In this document: positions 36,982 to 50,119 of the stretch, in pieces
Numbering within the stretch: position 1 is the first letter of the stretch
How the letters are laid out: every line of letters starts with the position of its first letter
Source of the DNA: Lepidodermella squamata
Lineage: Eukaryota > Gastrotricha
Reading direction: 5' to 3'
Length of the DNA: 64,000 nt
Assembly (NCBI GenBank): GCA_047495785.1
Contig: JBLDXI010000054.1
Span: 4,237,812 to 4,301,811 of the forward strand
Position numbers and translations under genes: made by a program
Notes under the pieces: model-generated
Told to the model about the DNA's origin: nothing
The model's database searches: none
What the model saw: the letters and a program-made list of their open reading frames with translations, nothing else

Positions 36982-38194
36982 ATGAGCATGGAAAGGAATA
37001 TTTGGGATTCCATCGGAGACATCTTGCCGTTGCGAGGAGAAAATAAAAAGAAAATACGAACACACGTGCCAGTCCGAGTTGGCAGTCTAAAATTGCCAAT
37101 ACTTACCCTGCCATCTGTAAAAAAGTAAGTAAAACTCCACTAATTCCATGTTGACTTCGGTTAGACATAAACTCGTAGGTTAGATAGGGTCAGCTTGACA
37201 ATTCAGGTCTTATTTCTCATTTCATTAGAAGGCAAAGCATAGCCACATTTTTACCTGTATCCGATAAAATCAACTCCACAATGCTGAATAATCTCGATGG
37301 TTAGGTAGAAATATATCAGTACTGTGCGACGAGTGGGCATCGCGGGCGCAGCTCTTTTAACATAGTGTTTCATTCTTAATTTTGCTCGTTGCGCTGTCAA
37401 ATTCATAATAAAAGTTGAAAATTAATTACAGGAGAACATTGCCTCTTCCCCGTTCGCATTATGAAGCCGTTTTTGGAACTGAAGCGCGCGGCATGGAATC
37501 TCCCAAGTTTTTATCTCTCTCTGCGACGAATATCCTACAAACAGTAGCTGCATCTTGCTTATCCCTTGGTGTGAATAAAGCTGCTGCACTACTAACGGAA
37601 CGCATTGACTCTGAGCAAGCGGTCGATGATTCTAGTGATAATTCTAATGACATAATGTCGGGTGAAATGTCTGGCGAAAACGATCATCGTAGTGAGTCAG
37701 TTTCGCAAATCCTTACTTTGAAGAGAAAAATGCGCGTTCCTGAAGACTTGATTGCAATTCAGAACAATGACATTGGCATACATGATGCGGAAACTATTTA
37801 TCCGATTGCCACGAATGCTGGCTTCAAGGTTCGAACTGTAGCTGAATTGAAACGTAAAACTTTCATGGAAATGCTAACTAAAAGCGATCATAACGCTTTT
37901 TTCAAATCCCTGGGTTTGCGGCGTAAGCAATCACTCAACCCTTCCAAATGCACTGCTATGCATGAACTTATCGACTGTCAATCACCTGATAAAATTTGGA
38001 TTGGGAACCGTCTATGTGATCGAAAGTTAGGTATGTGTTCATCTAATTCCTTAGACTTGCTCAGTTGATATGCTTATTTTGCAGTTTCGAAGCAAGTTCT
38101 CTGCCTCGCATCGTCCGATGGCTTCATCACGGATCGTTCAATATGTCAAATATCGAGAAATGAACGGAAAACTAAAGCTAGGCTGTTGCCATGA
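36982..38194 (+). CDS. Unknown 283-residue protein
   Basis: Three exons: 36982-37124, 37432-38030, 38085-38194. The frame is continuous across clear GT-AG introns, which supports a real gene. I recognise no family. There is no signal peptide or membrane segment. The N-terminus is basic (GENKKKIRTHVPVR), followed by an S/D/E-rich region around residues 115-145, a mixed-charge helical part (VRTVAELKRKTFMEMLTK) and a Lys/Arg-rich tail (RNERKTKARLLP). Composition suits a nuclear or cytosolic protein. Confidence 0.55.
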
Positions 38195-38402
38195 ATTACA
38201 CTCCCTTCATTCAATGGATGTCTTCTCCTGGTCGTCGCTGCCTTTCATTTGATTTATACTCAATTTTACAGAATTTTTACAAGTAATCAGTAAAGATGAA
38301 AGAAATAAAAGTATGATTTGAAGGAAAACGAACCGTTTAGTACTGAACTTTTTAGATTCTAAATATTTAATTCAGCGATTTTAATTTCTCCCAAATAACC
38401 GT

Positions 38403-38829
38403 TATACCGTAAATTGGGGTGACTTTGCACAGTGGGGTGACATTAGCTTACCAAAATGGGGTGACTTGAGCATATCAAAAATCGAAGGTAGATAGGTAAA
38501 GACCCCATGAGTAGGGTACCGTTGAATAGCCTGAAAGACGGGTTCTCCGAAAATGGCATATGATTTTCATTTATGAGGCGGACTGGGTTGAGCAGCGACG
38601 GAAGTTCTACCGAAAATAACAAAATTCGACAATTTTACCCAAACCTTACCTCTAATTTCTTGTCCCGAAATAGGTTGTATTGATGTGCATTGTACATATC
38701 TAGAGTGGCCTTTTCTTGGGCTATCCAACAGTACCCCACTCATCGGGTCTTAACTTATCCACCTTCGATTTTTGATATGCTCAAGCCAGCCCATTTTGGT
38801 AAGCTAATGTCACCCCAAGTTACGGTATA
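38403..38829. mobile_element. Fold-back MITE with long imperfect inverted repeats
   Basis: Ends read TATACCGTAA...TTACGGTATA, and the inverted similarity continues inward for about 110 bp per arm (TTGGGGTGAC, TTAGCTTACCAAAATGGG, GAGCATATCAAAAATCGAAG and their complements). No transposase frame is inside the 427 bp. A TA flank would suit a mariner-like target, but I cannot prove the exact ends. The element lies 3' of the unknown 283-aa gene. Confidence 0.75.
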
Positions 38830-39212
38830 TATCGCTTGCGAGAAATTTGCCTTTGTACCTGGGTTTTCTCATCTGATGCTTTTGTTTTCAAGTTGACCAT
38901 TTACTATTATATCTGCACTAGAAGATAGTTAACTAAAAAGTCAGTTTTCGTGGTACGAATACACATTTTATTAGGAAACACCTATCAAAGCAAAGTTCAA
39001 ATTGTGCAGACGCACGTTCAAACTTGTCCGCCAAGTCAGCCAAAATTATCAGAGAACAAAAGAGCTACCGCAGAAAGACTAAATAACCTAATAAGATGCG
39101 ATGGTTTTATAATTTTTCTCCGCAGCAACAACATGCAAGACGTGTACAAACATTTTATCGCTAAAACAGATCCATAACCCCCAATCGGTAAAATTATTAA
39201 CAGCGTTTGAAT

Positions 39213-42200
39213 TCAACGCGCGACAAGAAGGTCTGTGGCACGCTGCTGGACGGTTGCAACCTGTGGGTTGATGAACGATAAGTATGAGATATTGAATTCC
39301 AACTTTAACTAACCGTTCGGCCATAAGTCCAAACATCACCTCGAACACGCTTACGGCGAATGCCTACGGAGTATCCGTTGGTTGCAGACGCAGAGTCATT
39401 ACCCATCGAAGAGGAAGTCGAGGATGAGTGTGACTGGAGAACCACAACTTCCAACGCGAACATAAGCTGAGCCTTACCCCAGTCGTTATTGATGGTACAT
39501 TGCAATTTCCAATCGTTGATGTTGTCATATCGAACTTGCACGATTTCTTCAAGGGCTCGTCGCAGTGCAGACATGACGCACTCGCATTGAGAAACAATCG
39601 ACCTGTATAATTGGCGCACATTTTTTCGTGAACGACGGAGCATTTTGCTAGTTACTTACTCAGAACCAAGAGAGGGAACGTTGATGCAAGTAATGTCATG
39701 ACCTAAAATGTATCGAGATAACAGAGTCATCATATCCTTCTTCTAAATCAACTCACCAACAGCGCCACGAATGACGCGTGGATGGCCCTGTGAAGCGGAC
39801 GGAGCGCGCCTGTGCATTGATACTGCCCCGTTCTGAAATATATCCCCATCACCAATAGGGCGCTTGATCTTAGAATGTGGAGTGAAAAAGTTTCGAATTG
39901 ACGCAATAAAACGGCGACCAGGTGTAGCCGACGGCGAAGCCACTGCGTTGGCACCTGAAACAGGGTTCCCTGGCACGACTGTGCGCAAATTGCTTGACTG
40001 CTTCAACTTCGCCGTGTTGAAGTTTGCAGTAGGCGTAGCATTGTTAACCGCTGATGAGCCGACGGTTGGTGGGGTTGAACCTGGTTTGCCATAAGAACGG
40101 TGAGCAGTGGGCGAGGCCAAAATCATCGAATCTACGGACCCGCTACGGCCAGGAGACTTGTCCGAGTTCGGTATCACAATTTGGGTTGTTGACGGATTCA
40201 CGATTATCGAATCAATGGATCGCGAAGGCATCAAGGGAGATAGAGATGATCCTTTGGCAGCGGCGTGGCTGATTCGGTCTGTGATAGGTGTCAGGGTCTT
40301 ACCAATGTGACCTGTGGTTGCAGGCAGAAAGACATGCGCAGCTTGGTTGGCGCCTGAAGACTTGCAAGCAGCTCGATTTTTAGCAGCGGGCGCTAGGATA
40401 ATGATAAATTAAGGTGCATAAAGTGAGTACACAAATTAGAGCCTGCATTTTGCGAATTCGAATATGTACTAAAAAACCTGCTCTATTGTGGAAAATGGCC
40501 TCCATATCACGAACATGAAAAGAGAAATACATGCTACCTGAAAACGCCATTTGGCCAGTCGGCGAGTACTGAGGATGGGCTGTAGGCGGTGCAACATTTT
40601 CCTTGCTAGAAATGCTGTTTTCAGACAACCATCCGCTTGTCGAGTCGTCTTCAACACTGTATTCGCTGTTTTGATCGAAAGACGAGCCATGAGGAGCAAG
40701 AGGCTTCCGGAAGTTTTCGGCTTGGCGTGGTGAAATGGCATCATTACTTGCAGCGTGGGATATCCCAGTAGGTCCAGCACTGTTCGGGAATACGGATTCT
40801 TGGAACTCTGGCTCCTGATTAGCGCTATGCTCCAGAGCGCCCATTGACGATGGTACAGTCATCGGTATATGGCGGGTGGTGGATTCACGCAGACGCCAAT
40901 TCATACGCGTCCCGTTAGAGCTCAACTTGCGGCGCCACAGTAATAAATATACAGCTGTCACCTCATTATATGGCCATGTTTTGGGATCCCGGGAAAGAAT
41001 AGCCAAAAGAGAGTCGTAGGATATTCCGAGCTTTACAACGAGCTGAAAAAAGGGAGACAATGATTTGACATGATTTGCATGTTGTTCAATTACTTACCTC
41101 AAACATAACTTCCCTATCAGGCATCTTCAGTTTTTCCATGTACCCGCTTTCCCAACGGACTGGGATCATGGATCCTGTATTGGGCTCGGTCTGGCGAGCA
41201 GATTGTTGTGTCTTCGGATACGTGAAAAATGAATTGGCGTTGGATTGGCAGAGCCAAGGATGCACGAGTAATTGTCGGACAGTGATGCGGCGGCGTGGAT
41301 CGACCTAATCAATTTATAAAATGCGCATGTAACATCTCTGAACAACCATTCTTTGTTCGTTTAGACAGTAAAATTATAATGTTAAGTCTACACTTTTGGA
41401 TCGAGCCACCCGAAAAAGTCCAGTTTAGACAACTTTCACAGTATAACGCTGGGATTTTGGCTACCTGGTACCCTGAGACGAGAAAATTAAAAATTCACAA
41501 TGTTGGCTTTTAAGGCTGCCAATTGTCGAAAGATCACTGATGTTGGTATTGGATTTGCGTTATGGTGTATAACTAGTTACCTGACCGCAAATAGTTTCAA
41601 ATACGTGTAATCGTTAGAGCTTAGATCTATTGGATAGGCGTCGTAATACCAAATTTAGGAAGACTTCAAACGAAAAACCTTGTGGGGAGATTTATCTCGC
41701 ATAATTTTCAAAAAATGTCAGACATTTTCATCCCTCTGAAATTCGGCTCGATTCGCTTGCTCATGGACGTACTGTTGTCTATCAGGTCAGCCTATCAATA
41801 GCTCCTATCAGTTACGATTTTCTATTTTCTATTCTATTTCATTCAGAAGAAAAATTACTATCTCGCGATGCTTGATGGTCTGCTGCCACGGATCCGAATG
41901 GTGATTGTGCCCTTTGCTAACGTATATTAACTGATATTTCTACACACTACACATATCAAGTATGGCCTCATATTTCATAATAGTAGGCCAATTACGATAA
42001 TGAATAAAACAATTGCGATTGAACGAAGTGGAAAAATAGTGTCAAATATCAGATCGATTTAAACGAAGCGAACTTCGGATTTCGATGATATATAGTTCAG
42101 CTAGCGAAACTTACATTAAGCAATTGCCTTAGCAGGGTTATGCTGCCCTCACTCAGAAACGAGGGCACATGGAAGCGACCATGCAGAATTTTTTGATATA

Positions 42201-43258
42201 GGACCGCCTGTTTCAACAGTCAAAATCATGATTGCGATAATACGGATCAATATCAAATTACAAGATTTTCATCGTCAAATGGCAGCGTTCCAACCAGTAG
42301 AGCGTATAATAGAACGCCTAAAATTGAACATAATGATTTCGAATACGAATAAGATAATAGGAGTATCCACCTAAACTCCAAGCATCCGCCATATCTCCAG
42401 CATAAGCATGTCCAGATAACAGCTCGGGAGCCGCGTATGCCGGGCTTCCGCAGCATGTTGATAGCATGTGAACATTGGACAAAGCCTTATCCTGAAATTT
42501 AAAGCCGGTAGAGATTGGGATTTGGAAAAGCTGAAATTTCCGACGAACTTTAACATCGCCTTCGCCATTCAGTTTAGCGCAAAGACCAAAGTCTATCAAC
42601 TTGATTGAGCGTTGTCGATTGAGCAGAAAATTCTCCGGTTTAATATCCCGATGAGCGAAGCCCATGTGATGAACAAAAGCTACCGAAGCAACGATCTGAA
42701 ATCATAAAAGCTTTCATTATATAGCCATGCCATAAGCGTGACACCGACTTCTCTGAAAAATGTTCGCGCTTCGTCCTCGTTAAGCCGCTCTCGGGCTACG
42801 ATGTGCTCGAAAAGCTCACCACCCGCACAATATTCCATTACAATGTAAACCTGCAAAAGCAATGATTAAATTGCAGGTTTAAGATTCTGTGAAAATCAAT
42901 TTACATGTGTGTTTGTTTCTACGACTTCAAACAGTTGAGCAATATGCTCATGCTGCAGCTGCTTCAAAGCTTCTACTTCCCGGAATACACGAGGAAGGTC
43001 ATCCTGTAAAACAGCATTAACATTCTAGTTTTTCACCTGCTTTCAACGAACCCCGAGTTTGACTTTATTCACAATCTTTATCGCCACAAGTTCTCCGGTC
43101 AAAATGTGTTCGGCCAATTTCACTTTACCAAAGCCACCTGAAAATCAAATTTTAACGACTTAACTTATCACACAAAATGAAATAAACATACCGGACCCCA
43201 GGGTCTCTCGGAGCTGGTAATGCATTGCAATAGCTTTTGGAACATTTCCTCCACGCAT
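39213..43258 (-). CDS. MELK: MELK / PIG-1-type Ser/Thr kinase with KA1 domain
   Basis: Fourteen exons on the minus strand: 43258-43192, 43137-43052, 43003-42905, 42850-42749, 42695-42549, 42491-42371, 42317-42262, 42207-42115, 41304-41098, 41042-40538, 40392-39757, 39702-39660, 39602-39314, 39260-39213, giving about 832 residues. The kinase domain is complete: GSGGFG loop (21-26), Lys43, HRDIKPEN with Asp135, DFGLCAK from Asp153, and an activation loop [12 protein letters not shown]. The DFGLCAK and CCGS signatures point to MELK within the AMPK-related kinases. A UBA-like segment follows, then a long Ser/Pro-rich linker and a C-terminal KA1 domain ([12 protein letters not shown]). MELK/PIG-1 controls asymmetric division and cell-cycle events. 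The last 48-bp exon is inferred; without it the frame stops at 39305. One intron (41305-42114) is unusually long for this locus. Confidence 0.92.
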
Positions 43259-45032
43259 TTTATTTCCTAATTGCAGAGTAATCATTTCATAACGAAAAAA
43301 AGAAAGTGAAGTTGAGGAACGTGAACACAGCTGAACAATTAAACCTCGTTTGAGTTATTGTATAGCCGCTGAATTGGCAGCAAAAGGGTATTTTGCGGAC
43401 CGTATACTTACTGCGGACCGGATGCGGAAGCCCAATACGAATATTGGGACCGGGTAAGACTGAAGACTGAACTTATCAAAAGCAAAATTAGCACTCAAGA
43501 AACGATAACAAATGCGAACAGCAAAACAAGTTAAAACAAACAGGCAGAACCAATCTTTTATTAATCGTCATCCTCATCAGATGCACAGGGACGGCGCCAG
43601 GGTAATACAGCCAGGGGGGCAAGCTGGGGCACACTAACAATTAACAATGAACAAAGGGGTTGGGATACTTGAAAAGCTGCGATTGCAAAAATATCATACA
43701 GCAACTACCATACGGGACACGGGACCCTGCGACGCATATAATTCGGAGTTCAGTAAGCGCAGAGGTGGAATGAATAGGCGAAGAGTTAAGCGAAGAGGAG
43801 GAAATGCTACGGGTGGTACAAAAGAATACAAAGATAAATTATAAATTTAGAGTTGTGATCTATCAAGTTGGTCCACTCGGACACGAGCTTGATGAAGAAG
43901 CGCAGAGCCCAGCAGGTAGAAAATCCCGAACAGCCTCTCCCGATTCACAGGTTGACGCTTAACTTGATTCGAATTGATAGGTTATTTGGAAATTCCCGCG
44001 AACAATCTTCAGGATGACCTTGGCAGCATACTTTAATCAGTTCATCAACTTGACTTTTTAAAAATTTCGTAGAAATCGGCGAATAATGATAACAGAATTC
44101 AAATTTGAAAAGTTCCCGCGCGACAGTCTTCTCCAATCGGGTCAAAGGTCATCGACCGACATTTAACCTCAATCAAGTTCTTTGAAGCCGTACAGCCCTC
44201 GACTATGCCGTTCTGACAACGGCAGCCTGGATGCCTCGCAATCTGATGGTGCTAAAATCCATAATCTATGTTTCTTATTTTATTCGATATTCGATTGTGC
44301 CACTTGAACCTAGCCCCATGGAAACCATCGCTCTGGTTCTAATGTTCAAAATGATGCCGAAGCGTCGGGTGATAGGCGATTGGGCTTATGAATCAATCCT
44401 TATATCAATGACCGTAATCAGTATGTGAACAGTCTGTATGCGATTTTTCTCGCCAAGGGATACGAACCCAGCGAAAAACCTGAATTTCTGAATGGCGGTA
44501 TAGCCGAAGAGCTGCTTGGGGCTGCGAACCACTCTGCCTGGTCGGCGTTATCAATCATTTAGTATTTAGCCATTATTTAAGATTGAATCTAACTTAGAGG
44601 GGATAAACCGCTAACCGGTACTCCTGCAAAGCTTAGATGGCCGCAAGTTTCACTTGGAACTTGGAAGACCTCTTTTTGGCGTTGAAACATCAGACCTCAG
44701 ATATCAGATAGTGGCAAAATTATCTCGAAAAGGTTTTATTTCAGAATTCACAGCCAATCACGGTAACAACTGTTCCTATTGATTTTAGCTTTGTTTTCGT
44801 CTAGTACTTTTGCCGTTATTCCATCTCTGCGCCTAAATAACTGTGCCGGTGACAGATTTTATTAGCCCTGTTAAATCACCAGAGTTGGTGACAAAGTCAT
44901 TCATTCATCGTTCTTTTTTGGTCTCTAATCTCCCAGTAAACTCATATCGCTTGTCAGTTAAGCTCAGTGCAATAATACTAAATCGTTTTTATTTATTGAA
45001 AATATAGCTTTCCTTGTCATAAATATTTGAAC
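43259..45032. other. Intergenic region
   Basis: Divergent promoters of MELK (-) and the carrier (+) should lie here. Open frames such as 43647-43844 (+) show no family signal. On the minus strand a frame ends in an acidic SDEDDD-stop near 43567, overlapping AATAAA. It might be a terminal exon, but nothing upstream supports it. Confidence 0.35.
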
Positions 45033-46646
45033 ATGCCGCACGTAAATCCTTTGAAAGATTTCGTGGCCGGTGCGGCCGGCGGAGTGTGTTTAGTTGGAGC
45101 CGGACATCCCTTTGATACTGTCAAAGTAATATATAATTGCAACTTGAATATGGTACCACCTTTGCAACTACTTGTTTCAGGTTCGCTTACAAACCATGTC
45201 AGGGCCCAACGCAGCTTATTCGGGTGCAGTGGATTGCTTGTTAAAAACAGTCAAAACTGATGTAACTTTCCTTTTCTCAGCGTCATTGATTATTCATATT
45301 TTTGAAATCTAAGGGATTTTTCGGACTATACAAAGGGATGGCTGCTCCCTTAATTGGCGTCACCCCGATGTTTGCGGTTTGTTTCGCAGGGTATGGCTTT
45401 GGCAAAAAAATCCAACAAGGTGGCTCAGACAAGGAGCTCAAGTAAGACCGCTTATTACTTCAACAATAGATACGTCGCGTCGCGGAAGAACTCTCACTTC
45501 GGTATTATTTTATTGCCGTACTGTCGAGTACGGCTGGCTGACAGTATTCTTCCATGATTTTACACTTACTGCATTCGGTGTACTGTCGGATTTTTCCGAA
45601 GTGCGACCGAAGTTCTACCGCGACGTGAAAGATTCGAAGTTTTATTTTATCCGAGTTCTCGTATTATTTTTCCTGGTGTAACACGGAAGTTGTAATTATG
45701 TATTTTCTCAGTTTATTTCAAATTTTCAACGCTGGGATGCTATCCGGAGTTTGCACCACAGCTGTAATGGTACCTGGTGAAAGAATTAAATGTTTACTCC
45801 AAATTCAATCGGGGTCAGCCAAAAAATACAACGGCGCACTGGATTGCGCTCGCCAGCTCTACAAAGAAGGTGGAATAAAAAGCATCTACCGTGGAACCAC
45901 AGCAACGCTGTTGAGAGGTAAGTATCTGATATGTTGCATTTTAAAAATGTTGCATTGGACTCCTTGATCAGACGTTCCCGGTTCGGGCATATACTTCGCG
46001 GTTTATGAAGGTGTTAAAAGAGCGCTAGCTACCGATTCAAATCAACTCAGCCCAGCCCGAGTTATGCTCGCTGGCGGACTCTCAGGTATTTTTCATGTAA
46101 TCAAATTTGGATTCGGCATTCCCCCAACTCACACCAACATGCCTGCACCAGTAATTAACGCGAGTGTACCCTACTCTTACCGCGTCCTTAAGGCGTCGAG
46201 AGAAGGGGATGCGAAAGAAATTCAACCACCAACGCAATACATAAACGCTCTTCTCAATGAGTAATTCTTATTAGTACAGTCAAAGAGTCATAATCAAGAT
46301 AACTTGATAATAATTAAAGTATTTATTTTCTTTTTTTTCCCAGGCGTTGCCATGTGGATTTGCGTGATTCCGATTGATACTCTGAAATCTAGACAACAAA
46401 CTGCTGCTGAGGGCAAATTGACAGGCTTGATGGACGTTTACCGTGAACTTGTTAAAGAAAAAGGTCAGCGACAGGAGCGTTGACGTTTACCTACTATTTT
46501 TGTACGCATGGTGATTTTCAGGTATCACCGGCCTATGGCGTGGAACCGTTCCAGTGCTCCTGCGAGCTTTTCCAGCTAATGCAGCTTGTTTTTTTGGTTA
46601 CGAGGTGACGATGAAGTTTTTGGACATGCTTTTCCCCGGAGTGTAA
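45033..46646 (+). CDS. SLC25A20: Mitochondrial carnitine/acylcarnitine carrier (SLC25A20 / DIF-1 type)
   Basis: Seven exons: 45033-45125, 45181-45261, 45314-45441, 45712-45917, 45972-46085, 46344-46463, 46522-46646, giving 288 residues. Three mitochondrial-carrier repeats are visible, each with a P-x-[DE]-x-x-[KR] signature: [23 protein letters not shown] and [11 protein letters not shown]. The second motif with [11 protein letters not shown] and the [13 protein letters not shown] end are typical of the carnitine/acylcarnitine translocase, which exchanges acylcarnitine for carnitine across the inner mitochondrial membrane for beta-oxidation; C. elegans DIF-1 is the nematode relative. Length is close to the human protein (301 aa). 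The 270-bp third intron holds an imperfect fold-back (about 45470-45625) that may be a small inserted repeat. Confidence 0.94.
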
Positions 46647-46742
46647 GAAGCAACGCTGAACTTCTGCTAAACCAAAAGCAGGCGCCGAATGATAACTCAG
46701 GCCGCTGTATTATTTTATGATATACGTTCAGATGCTTTATGA

Positions 46743-47352
46743 TTAAAATAAAATTGATGCACTGACACGTTTCGATATCACTATTTTAACATCTTTCTTC
46801 TTCCCTTTCTTTCCGTTCTTTCTCTGGTGGTTGTCGTAGAGCAGGTTCATAATCCACGCCAATGGGGACGCTTCTCGCCCGCGATAATTTGGAGAAAGCT
46901 GACAATTCCCAATGTTTTTTTGTGTTGTAATTTTCTGTAATTTACAGAAGTCTTCCAGGGTCAGCGGATGTAGAGACATATGGCCGCCATTCTCCTTTGG
47001 CGCAACTAGGGCAAGACAACACTTAGTTCGAGGAGTTGAACCGAAATGCACAAGTAGTATAGCATGATTACATAGATAATGTAAATTTGATGGAGTTGGC
47101 CTGTTGACAAAAATATAGTATTAAAGTAAAATTAAGGCTTGGCTTCTAGTTTTACCATGATGAGAGAATCCATAGAGCATCGATGAACAGCTGAATTGAA
47201 GCACCAGACTTCGCACTGATAGTAAGAAATGTCGCATTTTTTACTCGCAACTGACTTCTCGGAATATGCATGCTCACAGAATACGAAGGCTTGGCACGTT
47301 ACTGCGTGCAATCTTATTTTTACTCCCAATCGCCCAGAGAAGAACCCTCGCT
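46743..47352 (-). CDS. Possible small Cys-rich gene, exon structure uncertain
   Basis: A minus-strand exon at 47352-47156 reads a Cys-rich sequence (HAVTCQAFVFCEHAY, CDISYYQCEVWCF). It has a donor at 47155 and possible next exons at 47100-47072 and 47005-46743. In the longest frame the last exon ends with YDNHQRKNGKKGKKK and stops at 46743, but the splice phases I derived do not join to that frame. They give a different frame with a stop near 46930. The gene, its start and its family are unresolved. The YQCEVW spacing is loosely like ZP-domain cysteines. Confidence 0.22.
46795..46845 (-). repeat. Dispersed NHQR-motif repeat, copy 3
   Basis: The reverse strand carries CTACGACAACCACCAGAGAA, matching 16946-16965 except at the edges. 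It lies in the open frame ending at 46743. Confidence 0.5.
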
Positions 47353-47664
47353 CTAGAAAATTCATCACTTCTTCTTAGGTGCACGCAGCACTAATAAATG
47401 GAGACTTCGAGATTCGATTATACATAGCTATTAGGTATTATTTCAAGAGTGCTTATCATTTAACAATACTTTTGTCTATACTCTTCATTCTAACACTGCA
47501 ACATGACTGATTCAGCTGAAACGCTGAACATTTGACCCACCTCGACGCAGATCGAGCCTAGATTTTTTCGGTCAATGATCAATCATTTATTCCATAATTT
47601 CTGCCAATTTAAACCAAGGTTGCAGAATTTACATATTTTTTATCTGGTAGCAATAACAATTTGA

Positions 47665-49373
47665 ATGCTCAAATCAATTGTAAATTCTGACTTGGTGTCT
47701 ATTTTCCTCTTGGTGTGTGCTGGCTTCGTGTTGTTTCAAACAGGTTTGAATATAGGAAATAAACATTACGCGTTGCACACGGAAACCAACATGAAACTTC
47801 AAACAATAATTATTGACAGGAGAAGCTATAACATGTTACAATGATGGCTGGTTAACTGGTTCAAACAAAACGCCAAACAAAACGGCTGATAACTGTACAG
47901 GTTGTACGCAGCTTCTCAATCAAAGTAATGATTTCTGCCCTGCGCGAGAGCTCCATTAGGGCTAGCAATTTTATTTTATGAACTATAGGTACCAATGGAG
48001 ACGTCATAGCGAGGGGCTACCTGTGTCGATTGAATGTTCGTTATCCGGACAACACACTACGCTACGAAGTCAATTATAGCGGCGGACCTTCAAGAATCGT
48101 TGTAAGTATTATTCACGCAGTTAATTTACACCTGTCACCTGTCTTTTGTCAATCTTTGATTTTTCTGCATTTTGATAGTGAGAAGTGAGAAGCAATTATC
48201 TGAGTTTTTTTGGGATATCAGTAACCATCAAAAAGAGCTGCATACTCTATTTCCCATTCTAATCATGCCTCCCTTCGTGTTTTTTTCCACACACCTTGTT
48301 ATTGTGACTGATTTCAACTCAGAATTTAGCCTTTCATTTCCGTGCTAGAAACAGATCATTTGCTTTCCCCTAACAAGATTTATATACATAGAAGACTGGG
48401 AGCCAAGGCTAATCAGAAGGTGGCTATCGAATTTGAAGTTTTATAAGCCTGTTAGCCCTCCCACACTTGAATAGTAAAATAGGAATAAGCAATTTGGGAA
48501 TAATGAGCATACAATTTTTTTCTACTCTTCTATCGAAGCTTTTTTTGAAAACGACATTTCTGTTGCGCGGCAGATATACATTCGGGTATATTGATCCAAA
48601 TGTCCAAAAGCTTGGTGAGCCTTGGGATTAATCAAAACAAAGATTCTAAATTTATGGAGCTTCGGATGGTAACCCATGCCGATTCGAATTTATTGCCACA
48701 ATAAGATATTTCTGTAGACGGCTATTATTGCCTATGGCTCAATTGCCTATTGGCCTATTGCCCATTATGCGAAAGCGTCATCAGGGTGCGATCTTGTATC
48801 CCGGAGCTGCCAGGGATGGAAAAAAGCAAGCGAGAAAATTTTGAAGACTTTCCCCTGAAACACGCTCCAAAACCTCTTAAAATTAACGAAACAGTGGGAT
48901 ATATTCTCATTTTGTTGTCTGGCCCGGCCTAGCTGGGGATGACCCCCCTCCCCATCCCTCGTGAAAGTCGCACACTGAGCGTCAGCCAAAACTGTTGGAG
49001 GATCGAGAATCTGTGACGTTTTCATATTTCAGAAAGAATGAAAAAAGTATTCTCAACTTCATTAATTATGACGGTTGTTAGTGATAATTATTACTAGTGT
49101 TAGTTTGTATGGCTAATGAGATTTTTAGATATAAATTATAAATATTCGCTCGAAAGAATCCTAATTTTTCATGTTTCTTCCAACTTTCAAACAAGTTGAA
49201 TCTTTCGTAATTTCAAAAATAATTTGTTCTTTTATTAACAGTATTGTAATTGCGCCAATAATACTTGCAATGGAGATGCATCGCAATGCACGCCTGAGCT
49301 TCCCATGCCGACTCCAGCACCGTCGCCTCGAATTTGGGAGCCATGGACTGGAAGAATCGGCATCAATCCCTGA
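47665..49373 (+). CDS. Small secreted Cys-containing protein, unknown family
   Basis: Three exons: 47665-47743, 47989-48101, 49242-49373, giving 107 residues, with phases matching at both junctions. The first exon encodes a hydrophobic leader (SDLVSIFLLVCAGFVLFQTG) that should act as a signal peptide or anchor. The mature part has five cysteines (one near YLCRL and four in a YCNC..NTCNGDASQC cluster) and a Pro-rich end (PMPTPAPSPRIWEPW). I recognise no family. The second intron, 1.1 kb, is long for this genome and could hide another exon. It is plausible as an extracellular or cuticle-associated protein. Confidence 0.5.
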
Positions 49374-50119
49374 AGCAGGTATTCAGCTGCGATGTTGACC
49401 CTACACGTGACAGATGACTAATTTACCACCTACCACGCTTCGCTCAATACTGAAAGCAGGTGTTCTGTTTCTTCAACTAGCTATTGTAATGAGTTGTGTA
49501 GAGTTGTAGGTTACAACTTGAACAATGAAGCAAGACTAATCCGATTATATTTTCCACTTATGACGATTCTAGTTTTTTGGTTAAATGAATTAAAGTATGT
49601 CTGAATTTTCCTTCTTTTTTTACCTGGTGCACTCACTTTGACGAAGATCTTGCCATTTATCATTCGAGCTTGGTTGAGCACTTGCAAGAAATCATTCTAT
49701 TCTTCACGAAAAACAACTTGAAATTCGATAAACTTGGAGAAAGCGTGAAACTGCCACGCCAGGTCAGGAAACTGAGAGATTTTTGAGGCCACGCCTGAAT
49801 GGCTTGTATACACTTTCACAAATTACCTAATTAATTCATAATTTCAAATACCAAGATTATCATGAAAACGCATTTAGTATCTGCCTAATTACTCAGCACG
49901 TGGGAAAATTGATAGGGAGCCGAAATTGATAACGCCAGCGGGTCGGGGCATGGTTTGGGTTTGCTACAGAGGCATTTAACGAGGTATTGGTTTTTTGCGC
50001 TCTATGGCGCCACGTGAATTTTACGGGTGTGAAATAGCAGCTGCTAATGACGAAGGTGAGCTTATAACCCCGACTCTTTAATGCCGCCACTTCAATTCAC
50101 TTACCTAAAGCTTTCAAAA
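49374..50119. other. Short intergenic region
   Basis: AT-rich with no supported gene. It should contain the promoter of the amidase-like gene; no motif can be named. Confidence 0.4.

Noticed and set aside
43567-43640. Minus-strand frame ending SDEDDD-stop next to AATAAA
   Set aside because: It looks like a typical terminal exon, but no upstream exon, domain or clear acceptor supports it.
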